DNA of 64,000 nt from Ursus arctos (lineage: Eukaryota > Chordata > Mammalia > Carnivora > Ursidae), in contig NC_079873.1 of the NCBI RefSeq assembly GCF_023065955.2, forward strand, positions 95,704,128 to 95,768,127, in the 5' to 3' direction. The position numbers were made by a program, and so were the translations under genes. The notes under the pieces are model-generated. The model was not told the origin of the DNA and made no database searches. It saw nothing but the letters and a program-made list of their open reading frames with translations. Positions 44,468 to 56,153 of the stretch are shown here, in pieces; position 1 is the stretch's first letter; every line of letters starts with the position of its first letter.

Positions 44468-44738
44468 CAACCCAGTTTAAATGTCATTTCCTTTAAGAAG
44501 GCTTCTCTGTTCCCCAATCCCAGTTTGGGTTAGTTGGTGGTCTTCTTTGTGGCTGTGAAATCCTTTGTTTCTCTTTAAGAGATCACTTATCAACCTATAA
44601 TGCAATGTGTTTACAAGCATGATTTTTTCAATAGATTGTATGTTCTTTAGGGATAGGGAAGCTGCCTCATTAATCTTTGTAGTTACAGTACCTATCAGAG
44701 TTTCTGGCACAAGGACAGTGTTTAGTGATACATGATAG
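44468..44738 (+). mobile_element. L2 relic
   Basis: TTTAAATGTCATTTCCTTTAAG, AAGGCTTCTCTGTTCCCC, AGATTGTATGTTCTTTAGGG and CAGAGTTTCTGGCACAAGG follow the L2 3' end in order. Confidence 0.75.
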
Positions 44739-44769
44739 TAAGGCAGTCATATATATATATAAACCTATT

Positions 44770-44948
44770 GGGGCACCTGAGTGGCTCAGTCGGTTAAGTA
44801 TCCCACTCTTGAGTTTAGCTCAGGTCATGATCTCAGGGTCATGATATTAAGCCCCACATCATGCTCCACGCTCAGGGGGGAGTCTGGTTCTCTCCCTCTG
44901 CCCACACATGCATGTTCTTTCTCTTGCTCTCTCTAAAATAAATAAGTT
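44770..44948 (+). mobile_element. Can-SINE, older subtype
   Basis: Plus-oriented from GGGGCACCTGAGTGGCTCAG through CTCTTGAGTTTAGCTCAGG to CTAAAATAAATAAG. Confidence 0.93.
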
Positions 44949-45004
44949 AAGAAATCATTTTACAAAAAAGTAGAAAAGAAAACTGATGGATACTGAAGAG
45001 TGGT

Positions 45005-45350
45005 AGAATTTTCTAAATAATTAATAAATCAGAAAAATTTATGATCACCTTCTGCATCATAACAAGACTGATGTTAGGTGATCTTGGAGATACAAGCAAT
45101 AAAAAACTGATTCCTACCCTCAAGCAGTGTACAGTTTTGCTTGGGAGAATGAATTGATATTCATAAAAAACTAGAAACCAGTAATCAGGAAACTGTATGG
45201 TAAAATGGCTCTTAGTATAATTAGGTTTCAGAGAAAGGGCAAGACTGCTGAAGTTGAAACATTCTCTAAGATGAGCTTGGATGAGTGTTGAAGGAGGATT
45301 GTCATGTTTTAGGAAGGAATAATAGAGGGAGGCTGAGGAATAGTACAATG
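45005..45350 (-). mobile_element. L2 relic, minus strand
   Basis: GGAGATACAAGCAATAAAAA, CCTACCCTCAAGCAGTGTACAG and a later AAACATTCTCTAAGATGAGC resemble the reverse complement of the L2 3' end. Confidence 0.6.
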
Positions 45351-45578
45351 ACGTCAGATCTGGTAAATTTAGCTTTCATTCTTCCCATCACTTCTGTGGA
45401 CTAAACATTGTGTTTTGGGACAGATTTGCTTTACTCCTGGAGTAAAGTAGATGTGTTATAATCACAGTCTTCCATGCCTTGTGAAATAAATTGGCCTTTA
45501 TTCTTATATGCAGTTGGGAGTCCAACTCCAATATTTTGTGAAAGGAGATGATAAATTTTGTGGAACATGATGAGGGTC

Positions 45579-45596
45579 AGAATTATGGCAGTGATA
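45579..45596. repeat. L1-B target-site duplication, left copy
   Basis: AGAATTATGGCAGTGATA is repeated exactly at 49543-49560. Confidence 0.97.
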
Positions 45597-45597
45597 C

Positions 45598-48500
45598 GCA
45601 AATGGACCTCAAAAGAAAGCTGGGGTAGCAATTCTCATATCAGATAAATTGGATTTTAAACTACAGACTACAGTTAGAGATGCAGAAGGGCACTATATTA
45701 TTCTTAAGGGAAGTATTCAACAAGTGGATGTGACAATTATAAATATATATGCCCCCAACAGGGGAGCAGCAAGATACACAAGCCAACTCTTAACCAGAAT
45801 AAAGAGACATATAAATAAAAATACACTAATAGTAGGGGGCCTCAACACTCCACTATCAGAAATAGACAGAACACCCTGGCAAAAACTAAGCAAAGAATCA
45901 AAGGCTTTGAATGCCATACTCAACGAGTTGGACCTCATAGATATATATAGAACACTACACCCCAGAACCAAAGAATACTCATTCTATTCTAATGCCCATG
46001 GAACATTCTCAAGAATAGACCATGTTCTGGGACACAAAACAGGTCTCAACCGATACCAAAAGATTGAAATTATCCCCTGCATATTCTCAGACCACAATGC
46101 TCTGAAATTGGAACTCAACCACAAGGAAAAATTAGGAAGAAACTCAAACACTTGGAGACTAAGAACCATACTGCTCAGGAATGACTCGATAAACCAGGAA
46201 ATCAAGAATCAAATTAAACAATTTATGGAGACCAATGAGAATGAAAATACAACAGTCCAAAACCTATGGGATACTGCAAAGGCAGTCCTAAGGGGGAAAT
46301 ACATAGCCATCCAAGCCTCACTCAAAAGAATAGAAAAATCTAAAATGCAGTTTTTATATTCTCACCTCAAGAAGCTGGAACAGCAACAGAGGGACAGGCC
46401 TAATCCACGCACGAGGAAGCAGTTGACCAAAATTAGAGCTGAAATCAATCAAGCAGAAACCAGAAGTACAGTAGAGCAGATCAACAGGACTAGGAGCTGG
46501 TTCTTTGAGAGAATCAATAAAATTGACAGACCCCTGGCAAGACTTATCCAAAAGAAAAGAGAAAGGACCCAGATTATTAAAATTATGAACGAAAAAGGAG
46601 AGGTCACGACGAGCACCATTGAAATTGGAAGGATTATTAGAAATTTTTATCAACAGCTATATGCCAATAAACTAAGCAATCTGGAAGAGATGGAATCCTT
46701 CCTGGAAACCTATAAACTACCAAGATTGAAACCGGAAGAAATTGATTCCTTAAACAGGCCAATTAATTATGAAGAAATTGAGTCAGTGATAAACAACCTT
46801 CCAAATAACAAAACTCCAGGCCCGGATGGTTTTCCTGGGGAATTCTACCAAACATTCAAAGAAGAAATAATACCTATTCTCCTAAAGCTATTTCAAAAAA
46901 TAGAAACAGAAGGAAAGCTACCAAACTCATTTTATGAGGCCAATATTACCTTGATCCCCAAACCAGGCAAAGATCCCATCAAAAAGGAGAATTACAGACC
47001 GATTTCCCTAATGAATATGGACGCCAAAATCCTCAACAAGATACTTGCTAATAGAATCCAACAGTACATTAAAAGGATTATCCATCACGATCAAGTGGGA
47101 TTCATACCTGGGATGCAAGCGTGGTTCAATATTCGCAAATCAATCAGCGTGATACATCATATCAACAAGAAAAGACTCAGGAACCATATGATCCTCTCAA
47201 TCGATGCCGAAAAAGCATTTGACAAAATACAGCATCCTTTCCTGATTAAAACCCTTCAGAGTGTAGGAATAGAAGGTACATTTCTCAATCTCATAAAAGC
47301 CATCTATGAAAAGCCTACTGCAAATATTATTCTCAATGGGGAAAAGCTGGAAGCCTTTCCCTTAAGATCAGGAACTCGACAAGGATGCCCACTCTCGCCA
47401 CTATTATTCAACATAGTACTAGAAGTCCTTGCAACAGCAATCAGACGACAAAAAGGGATCAAAGGTATTCAAATTGGCAAAGAAGAAGTCAAAATGTCTC
47501 TCTTCGCAGATGACATGATACTCTATATGGAAAACCCAAAAGAAGCCACTCCCAAACTATTAGAAGTTATAGAGCAATTCAGTAACGTGGCAGGATACAA
47601 AATAAATGCTCAGAAATCAGTTGCATTTCTATACACGAATAACGAGACCGAAGAAAGAGAAATTAGGGAATCCATCCCATTTACAATAGCACCAAAAACC
47701 ATACGTTACCTTGGAATTAACTTAACCAGAGACGTAAAGGACCTATATTCTAGAAACTATAAATCACTCTTAAAAGACATTGAGGAAGACATAAAAAGAT
47801 GGAAAGATATTCCATGCTCATGGATCGGAAGAATTAACATAGTTAAAATGTCCATGCTACCCAGAGCAATCTACACTTTCAATGCTATCCCAATCAAAAT
47901 ACCAAGGACATTTTTCAAAGAACTGGAACAAACAGTCCTTAAATTTGTATGGAAACAGAAAAGGCCCCGAATCTCCAAGGAACTGTTGAAAAGGAAAAAC
48001 AAAGCTGGGGGCATCACAATGCCAGATTTCGAGCTGTACTACAAAGCTGTGATCACAAAGACAGCATGGTACTGGCACAAAAACAGACACATAGACCAAT
48101 GGAACAGAATAGAGAGCCCAGAAATGGACCCTCGGCTCTTTGGGCAACTAATATTTGATAAAGCAGGAAAAAACATCCGGTGGGAAAAAGACAGTCTCTT
48201 CAATAAATGGTGCTGGGAAAATTGGACAGCTACATGCAAGAGAATGAAACTTGACCACTATCTCACACCATACACAAAAATAAACTCCAAATGGATGAAA
48301 GACCTCGATGTGAGACAGGAATCCATCAAAATTCTAGAGGAGAACATAGGCAACAACCTCTACGACATCGGCCAAAGCAACCTTTTTCTTGACACATCCC
48401 CAAAGGCAAGAGAAACAAAAGATAAAATGAATTTATGGGACTTCATCAAGATTAAAAGTTTCTGCACATCCAAGGAAACAGTCAGAAAAACTAAGAGGCA

Positions 48501-49233
48501 GCCCACGGAATGGGAGAATATATTTGCAAATGACACTACAGATAAAGGACTGGTATCCAAGATCTACAAAGAACTTCTCAAACTCAATACACGAGAAACA
48601 AATAAACAAATCAAAAAATGGGCAGAAGATATGAACAGACACTTTTCCAATGAAGACATACAAATGGCTAACAGACACATGAAAAAATGTTCAAAATCAT
48701 TAGCCATCAAGGAAATTCAAATCAAAACCACACTGAGATACCACCTTACGCCAGTTAGAATGGCAAAAATAGACAAGGCAAGAAACAACAATTGTTGGAG
48801 AGGATGTGGAGAAAGGGGATCCCTCCTACATTGTTGGTGGGAATGCAAGTTGGTACAGCCACTCTGGAAAACCGTGTGGAGGTCCCTTAAAAAGTTAAAA
48901 ATTGAGCTACCCTATGATCCAGCCATTGCACTACTGGGTATTTACCCCAAAGATACAGACGTAGTGAAGAGAAGGGCCATATGCACCCCAATGTTCATAG
49001 CAGCAATGTCCACAATAGCTAAATTGTGGAAGGAGCCGAGATGCCCTTCAACAGATGACTGGATTAAGAAGTTGTGGTCCATATATACAATGGAATATTA
49101 CTCAGCTATCAGAAAGAACGAGTTCTCAACATTTGCTACAACATGGACAGCACTGGAGGAGATAATGCTAAGTGAAATAAGTCAAGCAGAGAAAGACAAC
49201 TATCATATGATTTCTCTCATCTATGGAACATAA
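45598..49233 (+). CDS. L1-B ORF2 fragment, long open frame lacking the N terminus
   Basis: Open for 1,211 codons to the normal TAA, corresponding to residues 65-1275 of ORF2p by comparison with L1-A. There is no native start: the frame opens at the insertion edge. It contains the rest of the endonuclease (SDH present; Asn14 and Glu43 lost by truncation; Asp145 is Gly, codon GGC at 45838-45840), the reverse transcriptase with FADD at 47503-47514, and the Cys-rich C-terminal motif CX3CX7HX4C at 48793-48846. No internal stop or frameshift. It could make a nuclease-dead RT protein only if read from a neighbouring promoter; most likely a non-functional copy with little time to decay. Confidence 0.95.
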   Translation, partial: ANGPQKKAGVAILISDKLDFKLQTTVRDAEGHYIILKGSIQQVDVTIINIYAPNRGAARYTSQLLTRIKRHINKNTLIVGGLNTPLSEIDRTPWQKLSKESKALNAILNELDLIDIYRTLHPRTKEYSFYSNAHGTFSRIDHVLGHKTGLNRYQKIEIIPCIFSDHNALKLELNHKEKLGRNSNTWRLRTILLRNDSINQEIKNQIKQFMETNENENTTVQNLWDTAKAVLRGKYIAIQASLKRIEKSKMQFLYSHLKKLEQQQRDRPNPRTRKQLTKIRAEINQAETRSTVEQINRTRSWFFERINKIDRPLARLIQKKRERTQIIKIMNEKGEVTTSTIEIGRIIRNFYQQLYANKLSNLEEMESFLETYKLPRLKPEEIDSLNRPINYEEIESVINNLPNNKTPGPDGFPGEFYQTFKEEIIPILLKLFQKIETEGKLPNSFYEANITLIPKPGKDPIKKENYRPISLMNMDAKILNKILANRIQQYIKRIIHHDQVGFIPGMQAWFNIRKSISVIHHINKKRLRNHMILSIDAEKAFDKIQHPFLIKTLQSVGIEGTFLNLIKAIYEKPTANIILNGEKLEAFPLRSGTRQGCPLSPLLFNIVLEVLATAIRRQKGIKGIQIGKEEVKMSLFADDMILYMENPKEATPKLLEVIEQFSNVAGYKINAQKSVAFLYTNNETEEREIRESIPFTIAPKTIRYLGINLTRDVKDLYSRNYKSLLKDIEEDIKRWKDIPCSWIGRINIVKMSMLPRAIYTFNAIPIKIPRTFFKELEQTVLKFVWKQKRPRISKELLKRKNKAGGITMPDFELYYKAVITKTAWYWHKNRHIDQWNRIESPEMDPRLFGQLIFDKAGKNIRWEKDSLFNKWCWENWTATCKRMKLDHYLTPYTKINSKWMKDLDVRQESIKILEENIGNNLYDIGQSNLFLDTSPKARETKDKMNLWDFIKIKSFCTSKETVRKTKRQPTEWENIFANDTTDKGLVSKIYKELLKLNTRETNKQIKKWAEDMNRHFSNEDIQMANRHMKKCSKSLAIKEIQIKTTLRYHLTPVRMAKIDKARNNNCWRGCGERGSLLHCWWECKLVQPLWKTVWRSLKKLKIELPYDPAIALLGIYPKDTDVVKRRAICTPMFIAAMSTIAKLWKEPRCPSTDDWIKKLWSIYTMEYYSAIRKNEFSTFATTWTALEEIMLSEISQAEKDNYHMISLIYGT

Positions 49234-49494
49234 GAACTAGGATGATCGGTAGGGGAAGAAAGGGATAAAGAAAGGGGGGGTAATCAGAAGGGGGAATGAA
49301 ACATGAGAGACTATGGACTATGAGAAACAAACTGAGGACTTCAGAGGGGAGGGGGGTGGGGGAATGGGATAGACCGGTGATGGGTAGTAAGGAGGGCACG
49401 TATTGCATGGTGCACTGGGTGTTATACACAACTAATGAATCATCGAGCCTTACATCGGAAACTGGGGATGTACTGTATGGTGACTAACATAATA
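49231..49494 (+). promoter_or_regulatory. L1-B 3' UTR with G-rich polypurine tract
   Basis: Between the ORF2 stop and the tail. Bases 49346-49368 form four or more G runs (GGGG, GGGGGG, GGGGG, GGG separated by A, T and AAT), able to form a G-quadruplex in the sense strand. A G-rich polypurine tract in the 3' UTR is a known shared trait of mammalian L1s. Confidence 0.8.
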
Positions 49495-49542
49495 TAATAA
49501 AAAATCATTTAAAAAAAAATAATAAAATAAAAAAAAAAAAAA

Positions 49543-49560
49543 AGAATTATGGCAGTGATA
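49543..49560. repeat. L1-B target-site duplication, right copy
   Basis: Exact repeat of AGAATTATGGCAGTGATA. Confidence 0.97.
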
Positions 49561-50039
49561 GTAAAAGCTTTGGAGAGAGAGAAAGTTGTGGCAGTCATTA
49601 AAAGGGAGGCTAAATAGACCATGGTTGTACTAGGATATAGTCTTGAGGGGTGCTTTTGAATGAAGCAAAAAAGACACCATGGGAAAACTCTTGAAAGAAA
49701 TATGGTTCTGAGTCAATTTGTGACCCAAAATATTTCCGTGGAACATGGCAACATATTCATTTTTAATACTGAGCTCCTTTTTATGAGTATGGAATCCTCT
49801 CTTAGATCTAACTAACATTTGACTACAAATTCTCATATTGAAATGTTGTTACGCTCAGTTATAAGAAATAGCTTGCATTGATGTCTCATCAAAGGCTTTA
49901 TGAGTTATTGATTTGTGTATCTCAGACACACATATAGAATGAAGGAGTAACAGGCAGTTTTCATCAACAGATTGAGAAAGGTCTCTATAACCAGGAGGTC
50001 TTAGGCTTTGGGAAGTGTTTGAACTGAAGCTGACTCCAA
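49561..50039. other. unassigned sequence
   Basis: About 480 bases with no recognised repeat or exon. Confidence 0.4.
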
Positions 50040-50620
50040 GGCTGCTGTAGTGGCACATCAGAATCACAGGGTCAGGGATGAGCTCGTTGGGAAGGAAGAT
50101 TTGCCTCTGCCCTATGGTCCTTCTAGCCAGAATTTGAATCAAATTGACATGAGACAGATTAACAGGAGAAAATCAAATTTAATAGCTGTACAAATGGGGA
50201 AGCAGGGACATGAAATTCCAAAGACAATGAGGCAACCTAAAGCTAATGTGAGGGTAGGAGAGGGGTAATGTCAGAGAATACAAAGGGGAGAAGGCTCCTT
50301 AGCAGGAATGGGAAAGGAGATAATTTGAAAAACAAGGAGTGCATAATTATGCAGCTAAGTTTCTTCCATAAGGGGGAGTCCTCTTTAGTAGCTCTCTTCC
50401 TGGTACAGGATCTCCTTTCCAGTGTGAATTTAGGCAGTGGAGGGTGAAGCATGGAGATTTTCCTCCATTTGCTGGGTTTTGATATCTATTAACTTGAAAT
50501 AATCTTTATGCCAAAGTGGCCCATTTTGAGGGCACCTGCCCTTATCCCGTATAAGCTTTAAAAATATTATTGCCTAGATACCACCTCTGTTGATTTTCAT
50601 GAGTGGCTTGAGAATCACCA
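50040..50620 (-). mobile_element. probable solitary LTR, minus strand
   Basis: In reverse, TTTGATTTTCTCCTGTTAAT, CTGTCTCATGTCAATTTGA and CTCATCCCTGACCCTG look like the 3' part (R/U5-like) of an old mammalian LTR, preceded by CAAAATGGGCCACTTTGGC and a C-rich TCTCCTTTCC region. The family was not assigned and the ends are approximate. Confidence 0.45.
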
Positions 50621-50774
50621 TTAAAAAAATAGAATGAAAATGGACCTTGGGTTTGGGATGGTCTTTTAAATACAACACCAAAGCATGATCCACGAAAGAA
50701 AAAATTGTAAGTTGGTCTTCAGTGAAATTAATTACTTCTGCTCTGGGAAAGATACCTTTAAGGTAATTAAAGCC

Positions 50775-51895
50775 TAATCCATGGTGTAGGAGAAAAATCT
50801 TTGCAAATTACATATACGATAAAGTACCAATATCCAAAATATATAAAGAACGTATAAAATTAAAGAATAAGAAAACAACTCAATAAAAGTAATGGCCACA
50901 TATATGAAGAGGCAAATCATCAAAGAAAATATGCAGATGGCAAAGAATCATGTGAAAAAATGCTCAATGTCACGGGCCATTAGTTAATTGTAAATTAAAA
51001 CAACAATAAGATACCAGTACACACCTATTTAAAATGCCTAAGATTCAAAACACTGTAAACAATGTGAGTAGAGTGGGAAGCAACAGGAACTCTCATTCGT
51101 TACTGATGGGAATGTTAATGATACAGTCCCATTGGAAGACAGTCTGGTGGTTTCTTATAAACTCAACATACTCATACAGTCTAGGAGTTTTGCTTTTTGG
51201 TATATACCTAAAAAAACTGAAAACTTATATGTACACAAAATCCTGCACACGAGTGTTTATTGCGTCTTTATTATAATTATGAAAACAAAAGCAGTCAAGA
51301 TGTTCTTTAATAGGTGAATGGATAAACAAACATGGTACATCTAGGTGATGGACTATTATTCCAAGAGAAAAAGAAATTAGCTATCAAGCCATGAAAACAC
51401 ATGGAGGAACAATAAAAGCATATTGCTAAGTGTAAGAAGCCATCCTGGAAAGACTGTGTATTTTATGATTCCAATTCTGTGACATTGTGGAGAAGGCAAT
51501 ACTTTGGAAACATTGAAAACATCAATGGTTGCCATAGGTAGTAGGGAATTGAGGGAGGGGTGAATGGGTGGAACACAGATTCTCTGGGCTGTGAAAGTAT
51601 TCTCTATGATACAGAAATGATGGACTCGTGTCATGATATACCTTTCAAAACCCATAGAATGTGTAATACAAAGAGTGAATCCTATTATAAACTCTGGACT
51701 TTAGTTAATAGTAATGTGTCAGTATTGATTCAACAGTTTTGACAATTGTACCCCACTGATGCAAGAGGTAAAAATATTATGAGAGACTTTGCATGGGACT
51801 GAGAGTCTGTGGAAACTCTCCTTAGTTTCCTATCAATTTTTCTATAAACTTAAAAGTACTCTTAAAATAACCAGTCTTTTAATTAAAAACAAACT
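50775..51895 (+). mobile_element. old L1 (L1M-type), ORF2 C-terminal and 3' UTR
   Basis: Plus-strand decayed ORF2 end: AATCTTTGCAAATTACATAT, ATCCAAAATATATAAAGAAC, GAAAAAATGCTCAATGTCAC, AATGTTAATGATACAGTCCC. The 3' UTR then follows (GAATGGGTGGAACACAGATT, TTCAACAGTTTTGACAATTG). Frames are broken. Confidence 0.85.
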
Positions 51896-52098
51896 GTCTG
51901 GGTTATTCTATTGCGCTGACATGGTGGAGAATTAATGAACTACGTTATCTGATTTGGGATCTACAAGAAATTTGTGGCAATTTATCAGAATAAGGAAAAC
52001 AGCATTACTAGTGATGGTATAAATGATGGAGTTGTTTAGAAGACATTACTGTTTTGAATGGCCTGTTAACAATACAGGTAGAGATGCCCAGAAGACCT

Positions 52099-52195
52099 TT
52101 CTTTTCTTTTCTTTTCTTTTCTTTTCTTTTCTTTTCTTTTCTTTTCTTTTCTTTTCTTTTCTTTTCTTTTCTCTTTTCCTTCCTTTCTTTTCTTT

Positions 52196-52259
<64 letters not shown>

Positions 52260-52298
52260 TCCTTCCTTCCTTCCTTCCTTCCTTCCTTCTTTCTTTCT
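52099..52298. repeat. pyrimidine microsatellite (CTTTT)n-(CTTT)n-(CCTT)n
   Basis: About 200 bases almost free of purines on the plus strand: first pentameric CTTTT, then CTTT, then CCTT, then CTTT again. The overlapping ORFs at 52023-52391 (both strands, poly Phe/Ser/Leu or Lys/Glu/Arg) are translations of this repeat, not genes. Confidence 0.98.
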
Positions 52299-53269
52299 CT
52301 ATGTTTCATATGCTCTTTCAGATTCAAAACTTTTTCCCCACTGCCATTATCCAAGCAATATTTGAAAAGCCAATCACAGTTTAACATTTAAAAGCCTAAT
52401 GGATTTGAAAAGAATAACTCAGAGCAACCTTCTAATTAGAAAATATTGCTGGGCTCTAGTCTCTACCCATAGCAACAATGCTTGATTGTAATCTCCTGCT
52501 TTGCCTGTAGGCATATATTTTGCCACAAAATAATATCCTCTTCCTAGATGCGTAATTTTAACTTCAAAAGAGAGAGAGAGGTAGAGAGAAGGAAATCGTC
52601 ACTAAAAACACCCCATAGTGTTTGGCATGACAAAAGCATACATATGCATAGTAGAAATTCTCATAACTAAACAGAGGAAATGTATTCCTCCAGAGACAGA
52701 AGTATTTCCTAGATCACCAAATAAAACTGTTTAAAGATATTTCTTCCTTTTGTTTGTGGCTACTTAAAATGCTCTACAATTCTTTCAAAGCAGTTAAGAA
52801 CTGCATTTTGAACTCTGATGTTGGTTTCATTTATCCTTTCCCTTGCTGCAGACACTCTAGCAGTTCATCAAAATGCAATCTTATCTCTGGAATTTAGAAT
52901 ATTCCAAACACTACTAAAAATGAATTGGTTTGGTAAGATAAAGCTGAAGTATCATTCTTTTCAACTTTATATAGTTAAAGTTGTCAGTCATCGAAGGTGA
53001 GATATTTAAAGTCTTTCTATATTTACAAAATGGAACAGAGAATTGGAGTGATTATTACCCAATAAGCATATTTTAATTGAAATTACATTTACATTTGACA
53101 GGCAACATTGTGTAATATTAAAATATCTGTACAGCATACTACTTTGATACATTTATATATGTATGAGGATGACATGTAGACATGTATATATATGATTTCT
53201 TATGTAGTGATATTACATATTACACATAATGCATGTATTACATACATACACATTACATAATTATAGTAC
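52299..53269. other. unassigned sequence, AT-rich at the right end
   Basis: About 970 bases with no recognised transposon or exon. From about 53140 it is rich in TATATG/TACATA words. Confidence 0.4.
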
Positions 53270-53498
53270 AATATTATTGTCCATATTCACTATACTCTAT
53301 GTTAGATCTCTATGGCATATTTACTACTTGTTATAAGTTTGTATGTATCCTTAAACACTATTAGTCTACCTGCTCCATCTCCTGATAACTGTTATTTTTC
53401 TGTATGGTTTTTACTGGTTGAACTTTTTTAGTTTCCACAGAGAAGTGATATCATACAGTACTTATTTTCTCTGACTGGTCTTGTTTAGTTGTACGTGC

Positions 53499-53927
53499 TC
53501 ACGTTCCATCTGTGTTTCCATCAGTCCACTGATGGCCATTTTGTTTCCGTACCTTGGCTAAGGTAAATAATGTTGCAGTAAACATGGAATGCAGATAGGT
53601 TGAAATCCTCTTTTCATTTTCTTTGGGTATATATTCAGAAGTGCAGTCAATGGGTCTTATGTGAGATTTATTAATTTCTTTAAGGAACTTCCATGTTGTT
53701 TTCAATAGTGGCCGGAGCATTTTACATTCCCAGCAACAATATATAAGGTGGTTTTGTTTTTTTTGCTTTTTTTCTACCACATCCTTACCAGCACCTCTTT
53801 CTCTTGTCTTCTTGATGATTGCCATTCTAACAGGTGTGAAGTGATACTTGATCGTGGTTTTGATTTGCATTTCCCTGATGACTAGTGATTTTGAGTATAT
53901 TTTTATGTTTCTGTTGTCCATTTTCAT
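53499..53927 (-). pseudogene. old L1 ORF2 C-terminal remnant
   Basis: An open stretch of 142 codons reading KSLVIREMQIKTTIKYHFTP, VRMAIIKKTRERGAGKDVVE and IYCCWECKMLRPLLKTTWKF, matching the ORF2 C-terminal region around the Cys-rich motif of L1-B (its first Cys positions are altered). It is open by chance within a decayed element. Confidence 0.9.
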
Positions 53928-54286
53928 GTCCTGTTTGGAGGAATTATCTCTTTAGTTCTTCTGCCGATTTTTTATTTGGCTACTTTGGGGTTTTGTTATT
54001 GAATTGACTGCATTCTTTATGTATTTTGGGATATTAACCCCTTATCCAATATATGGTTTGCAAATATTTTCTCCAATTCTATAGGTTGTATCTTCTTTTT
54101 GTTTTTTCCACTGTTGTGCAGAATTTTTTCGTTTTGATACAGTATCTGTTGATTTTTGCTTTTGTTGCTTGTTTGGCATCATGAGCAAAAAATTATTGCC
54201 AAAAACAATATCGATTAGCTTTTTTCTTATCTTTTTCCTAGGAATTTTATGGTATCAGGTCTTCTGTTTAAGTCTGTTCCATTTGA

Positions 54287-54513
54287 GGGGCGCCTGGGTG
54301 GCACAGCAGTTAAGCGTCTGCCTTCGGCTCAGAGCGTGATCCCGGCGTTATGGGATCGGGCCCCACATCGGGCTCTTCTGCTATGAGCCTGCTTCTTCCT
54401 CTCCCACTCCCCCTGCTTGTGTTCCCTCTCTCGCTGGCTGTCTCTATCTCTGTCGAATAAATAAATAAAAAATCTTAAAAAAAGAAAAAAAGAAAGAAAA
54501 GTTTAAAAAAAAA
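54287..54513 (+). mobile_element. young Can-SINE (bear-type subfamily)
   Basis: Plus-oriented from GGGGCGCCTGGGTGGCACAG with CGGCGTTATGGGATCGGGC and a long A-rich tail. Perfect 16-bp duplication AGTCTGTTCCATTTGA at 54271-54286 and 54514-54529. Confidence 0.97.
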
Positions 54514-54879
54514 AGTCTGTTCCATTTGAAGTTAATTCTGGTGAGTAGTTTTGAGATAGAGGTCAATTTCATTGTTTTGCATCGATTCTCCAGTTTTCCC
54601 ATTACTGCTGGTTGAAGTGAGTATTTGTTCCTCAATAGGTATTCTTGGCTCCCTTGTCCTGTATTAGTTGACCATATGTGCTGGGGGTTAATTGTTTCAT
54701 TTTGAATTTGTTTGTGTAAGGTGTGAGGTTTTAGGTAAACATAGATTTCCTTGGGCTGTAGATGTCCAATTGCTCTGTCCCCATCTGTTTAAAAATCTTT
54801 CCCTCCTCTATGGAATTAGTTTTACATCTTTATCAAAAGTAAGTTGAAGATTATTTGTGTAGATCGATTTCTGGGTTCT

Positions 54880-55137
54880 CTATTTTGTTACACTTTTCTG
54901 TATGTCCATCCCTTCACCAGTACCAAACTCTTTCATTACTGTTGTTGTATGAGCCTTATCATTGGGAAGAATGATTCCTCCAACCTTATTTTTTATCAAA
55001 AGTGGTTTAGATTCTGTAAGTCCTGTGCCTTTCCATATAAATTTTTCAATAATTTTGTCTATATCTACAAAAGTACTTGCTGGAAGTTTGATAGGAATTG
55101 TGTTAAATTTATATACCAATTTAAGCAGAATTGACAT
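54880..55137 (-). pseudogene. old L1 ORF2 post-RT remnant
   Basis: An open stretch reading KLVYKFNTIPIKLPASTFVD, IDKIIEKFIWKGTG and NKVGGIILPN, which corresponds to the [18 protein letters not shown]…[11 protein letters not shown] block of L1-B. Confidence 0.88.
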
Positions 55138-55319
55138 CTTTACTATGTTGAGTTTTACTGTCCCTGAGTATGATAAATCTCTTTAATTATATATCTTGTA
55201 CATGTTTTGCTCAGTTTATACCTAAGAATTTCATTTCCTTTAAAACAATCGTAACTGGTATTTTGTGCTATGACTATGATGAGCTCACTTACTGGTTCTG
55301 GGAATGTTTTTGTTTATTA

Positions 55320-55509
55320 TTTATTTATTTATTTAAAGATTTTATTTATTTGACAGAGAGAGACAGCCAGCGAGAGAGGGAACACAAGCAGGGAGAAGAA
55401 GCAGGCTCCCAGGGGAGCAGGGAGCCTGATGCGGGGCTCGATCCCAGGATTCTGGGATCACACCCTGAGCAGAAGGCAGACGCTTAACAACGGAGCCACC
55501 CAGGTGCCC
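55320..55509 (-). mobile_element. Can-SINE insertion
   Basis: Reverse-oriented SINEC (AAAGATTTTATTTATTTGAC, AGACAGCCAGCGAGAGAGGG, head complement ending GAGCCACCCAGGTGCCCC). A short TGTTTATT duplication is possible. Confidence 0.94.
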
Positions 55510-55924
55510 CTGTTTATTGGTTTTTTAAAACAGTTCTTTAGACTCTTTATATGGATGATCAAGTCATCTGCAGAAAAGAGACAATTTGAAGTGAATTTTG
55601 TGTAGGACGAATATAGTTGGTTCCTGTTTTTTATCTGTTTTGCTAATCTCTGTCTTTTGTTTGGTGTTTTTATACCATTTACATATAAATTATTATGTGA
55701 TACATAACTCTACCATTTTATTATTTGTTTACTGGTTCTTTCCTTTGTTTCTGGTTTCCTTGTTGCTCTCTCCTTTCAGTGGGTGATTTTCATATTAATA
55801 ATTTCATCATGTTTTAAAAATCTTCACTTTTGTATAGTTTTATTCATGGTTGGTATATGAAATAAAATATACGAACATAACAACATTGAGTACCACATCA
55901 AATGTAACTTATTAATCAAATGAT

Positions 55925-56153
55925 GGGGGTGCCTGGGTGGCTCAGTTGGTTAAGCAACCGACTCTTGATTCCCTGTCAGGTCATGATCTTGGGGTTGTGA
56001 GACTGAGCCCCATGTAGTCGGGCTCTGCTGGGCGTGGAGCCTGCTTTGGATTCTCTCTCCCCTGCCCCTCACCCCCCATGCACCCTGCTCACTCTCTTGC
56101 TCTCACTCTCTCAAATAAATAAATCTAAAAAAAAAAAAAAAAAACTAAAAAAA
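55925..56153 (+). mobile_element. Can-SINE, older subtype
   Basis: Plus-oriented from GGGGGTGCCTGGGTGGCTCAG (in pieces) through a CT-rich body to CAAATAAATAAATC and a poly(A). Short duplication CAAATGAT / CCAATGAT at 55917-55924 and 56154-56161. Confidence 0.94.

Larger units (their letters stand above)
45597..49542 (+). mobile_element. L1-B, 5'-truncated young L1
   Basis: A 3.95-kb insertion between perfect 18-bp duplications, starting inside the ORF2 endonuclease domain and ending with the complete 3' UTR and an A-rich tail (49495-49542) that contains AATAAAA-type signals. It has no ORF1, no 5' UTR and so no L1 promoter. The high identity to L1-A and L1-C and the clean duplications make it a recent insertion. 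Confidence 0.98.
53270..55850 (-). mobile_element. old L1, 3' UTR through ORF2
   Basis: Minus-strand element: 3' UTR near 53270-53500, ORF2 C-terminal (53927-53499), thumb (55137-54880), and the RT motif at 55553-55581, whose reverse complement encodes FSADD in place of FADD. Upstream endonuclease-type sequence runs to about 55850. Two SINEs interrupt it. Confidence 0.85.

Noticed and set aside
52023..52391. ORFs of 103-122 codons on both strands
   Set aside because: They translate the CTTTT/CTTT/CCTT microsatellite into low-complexity Phe/Ser/Leu or Lys/Glu/Arg runs.
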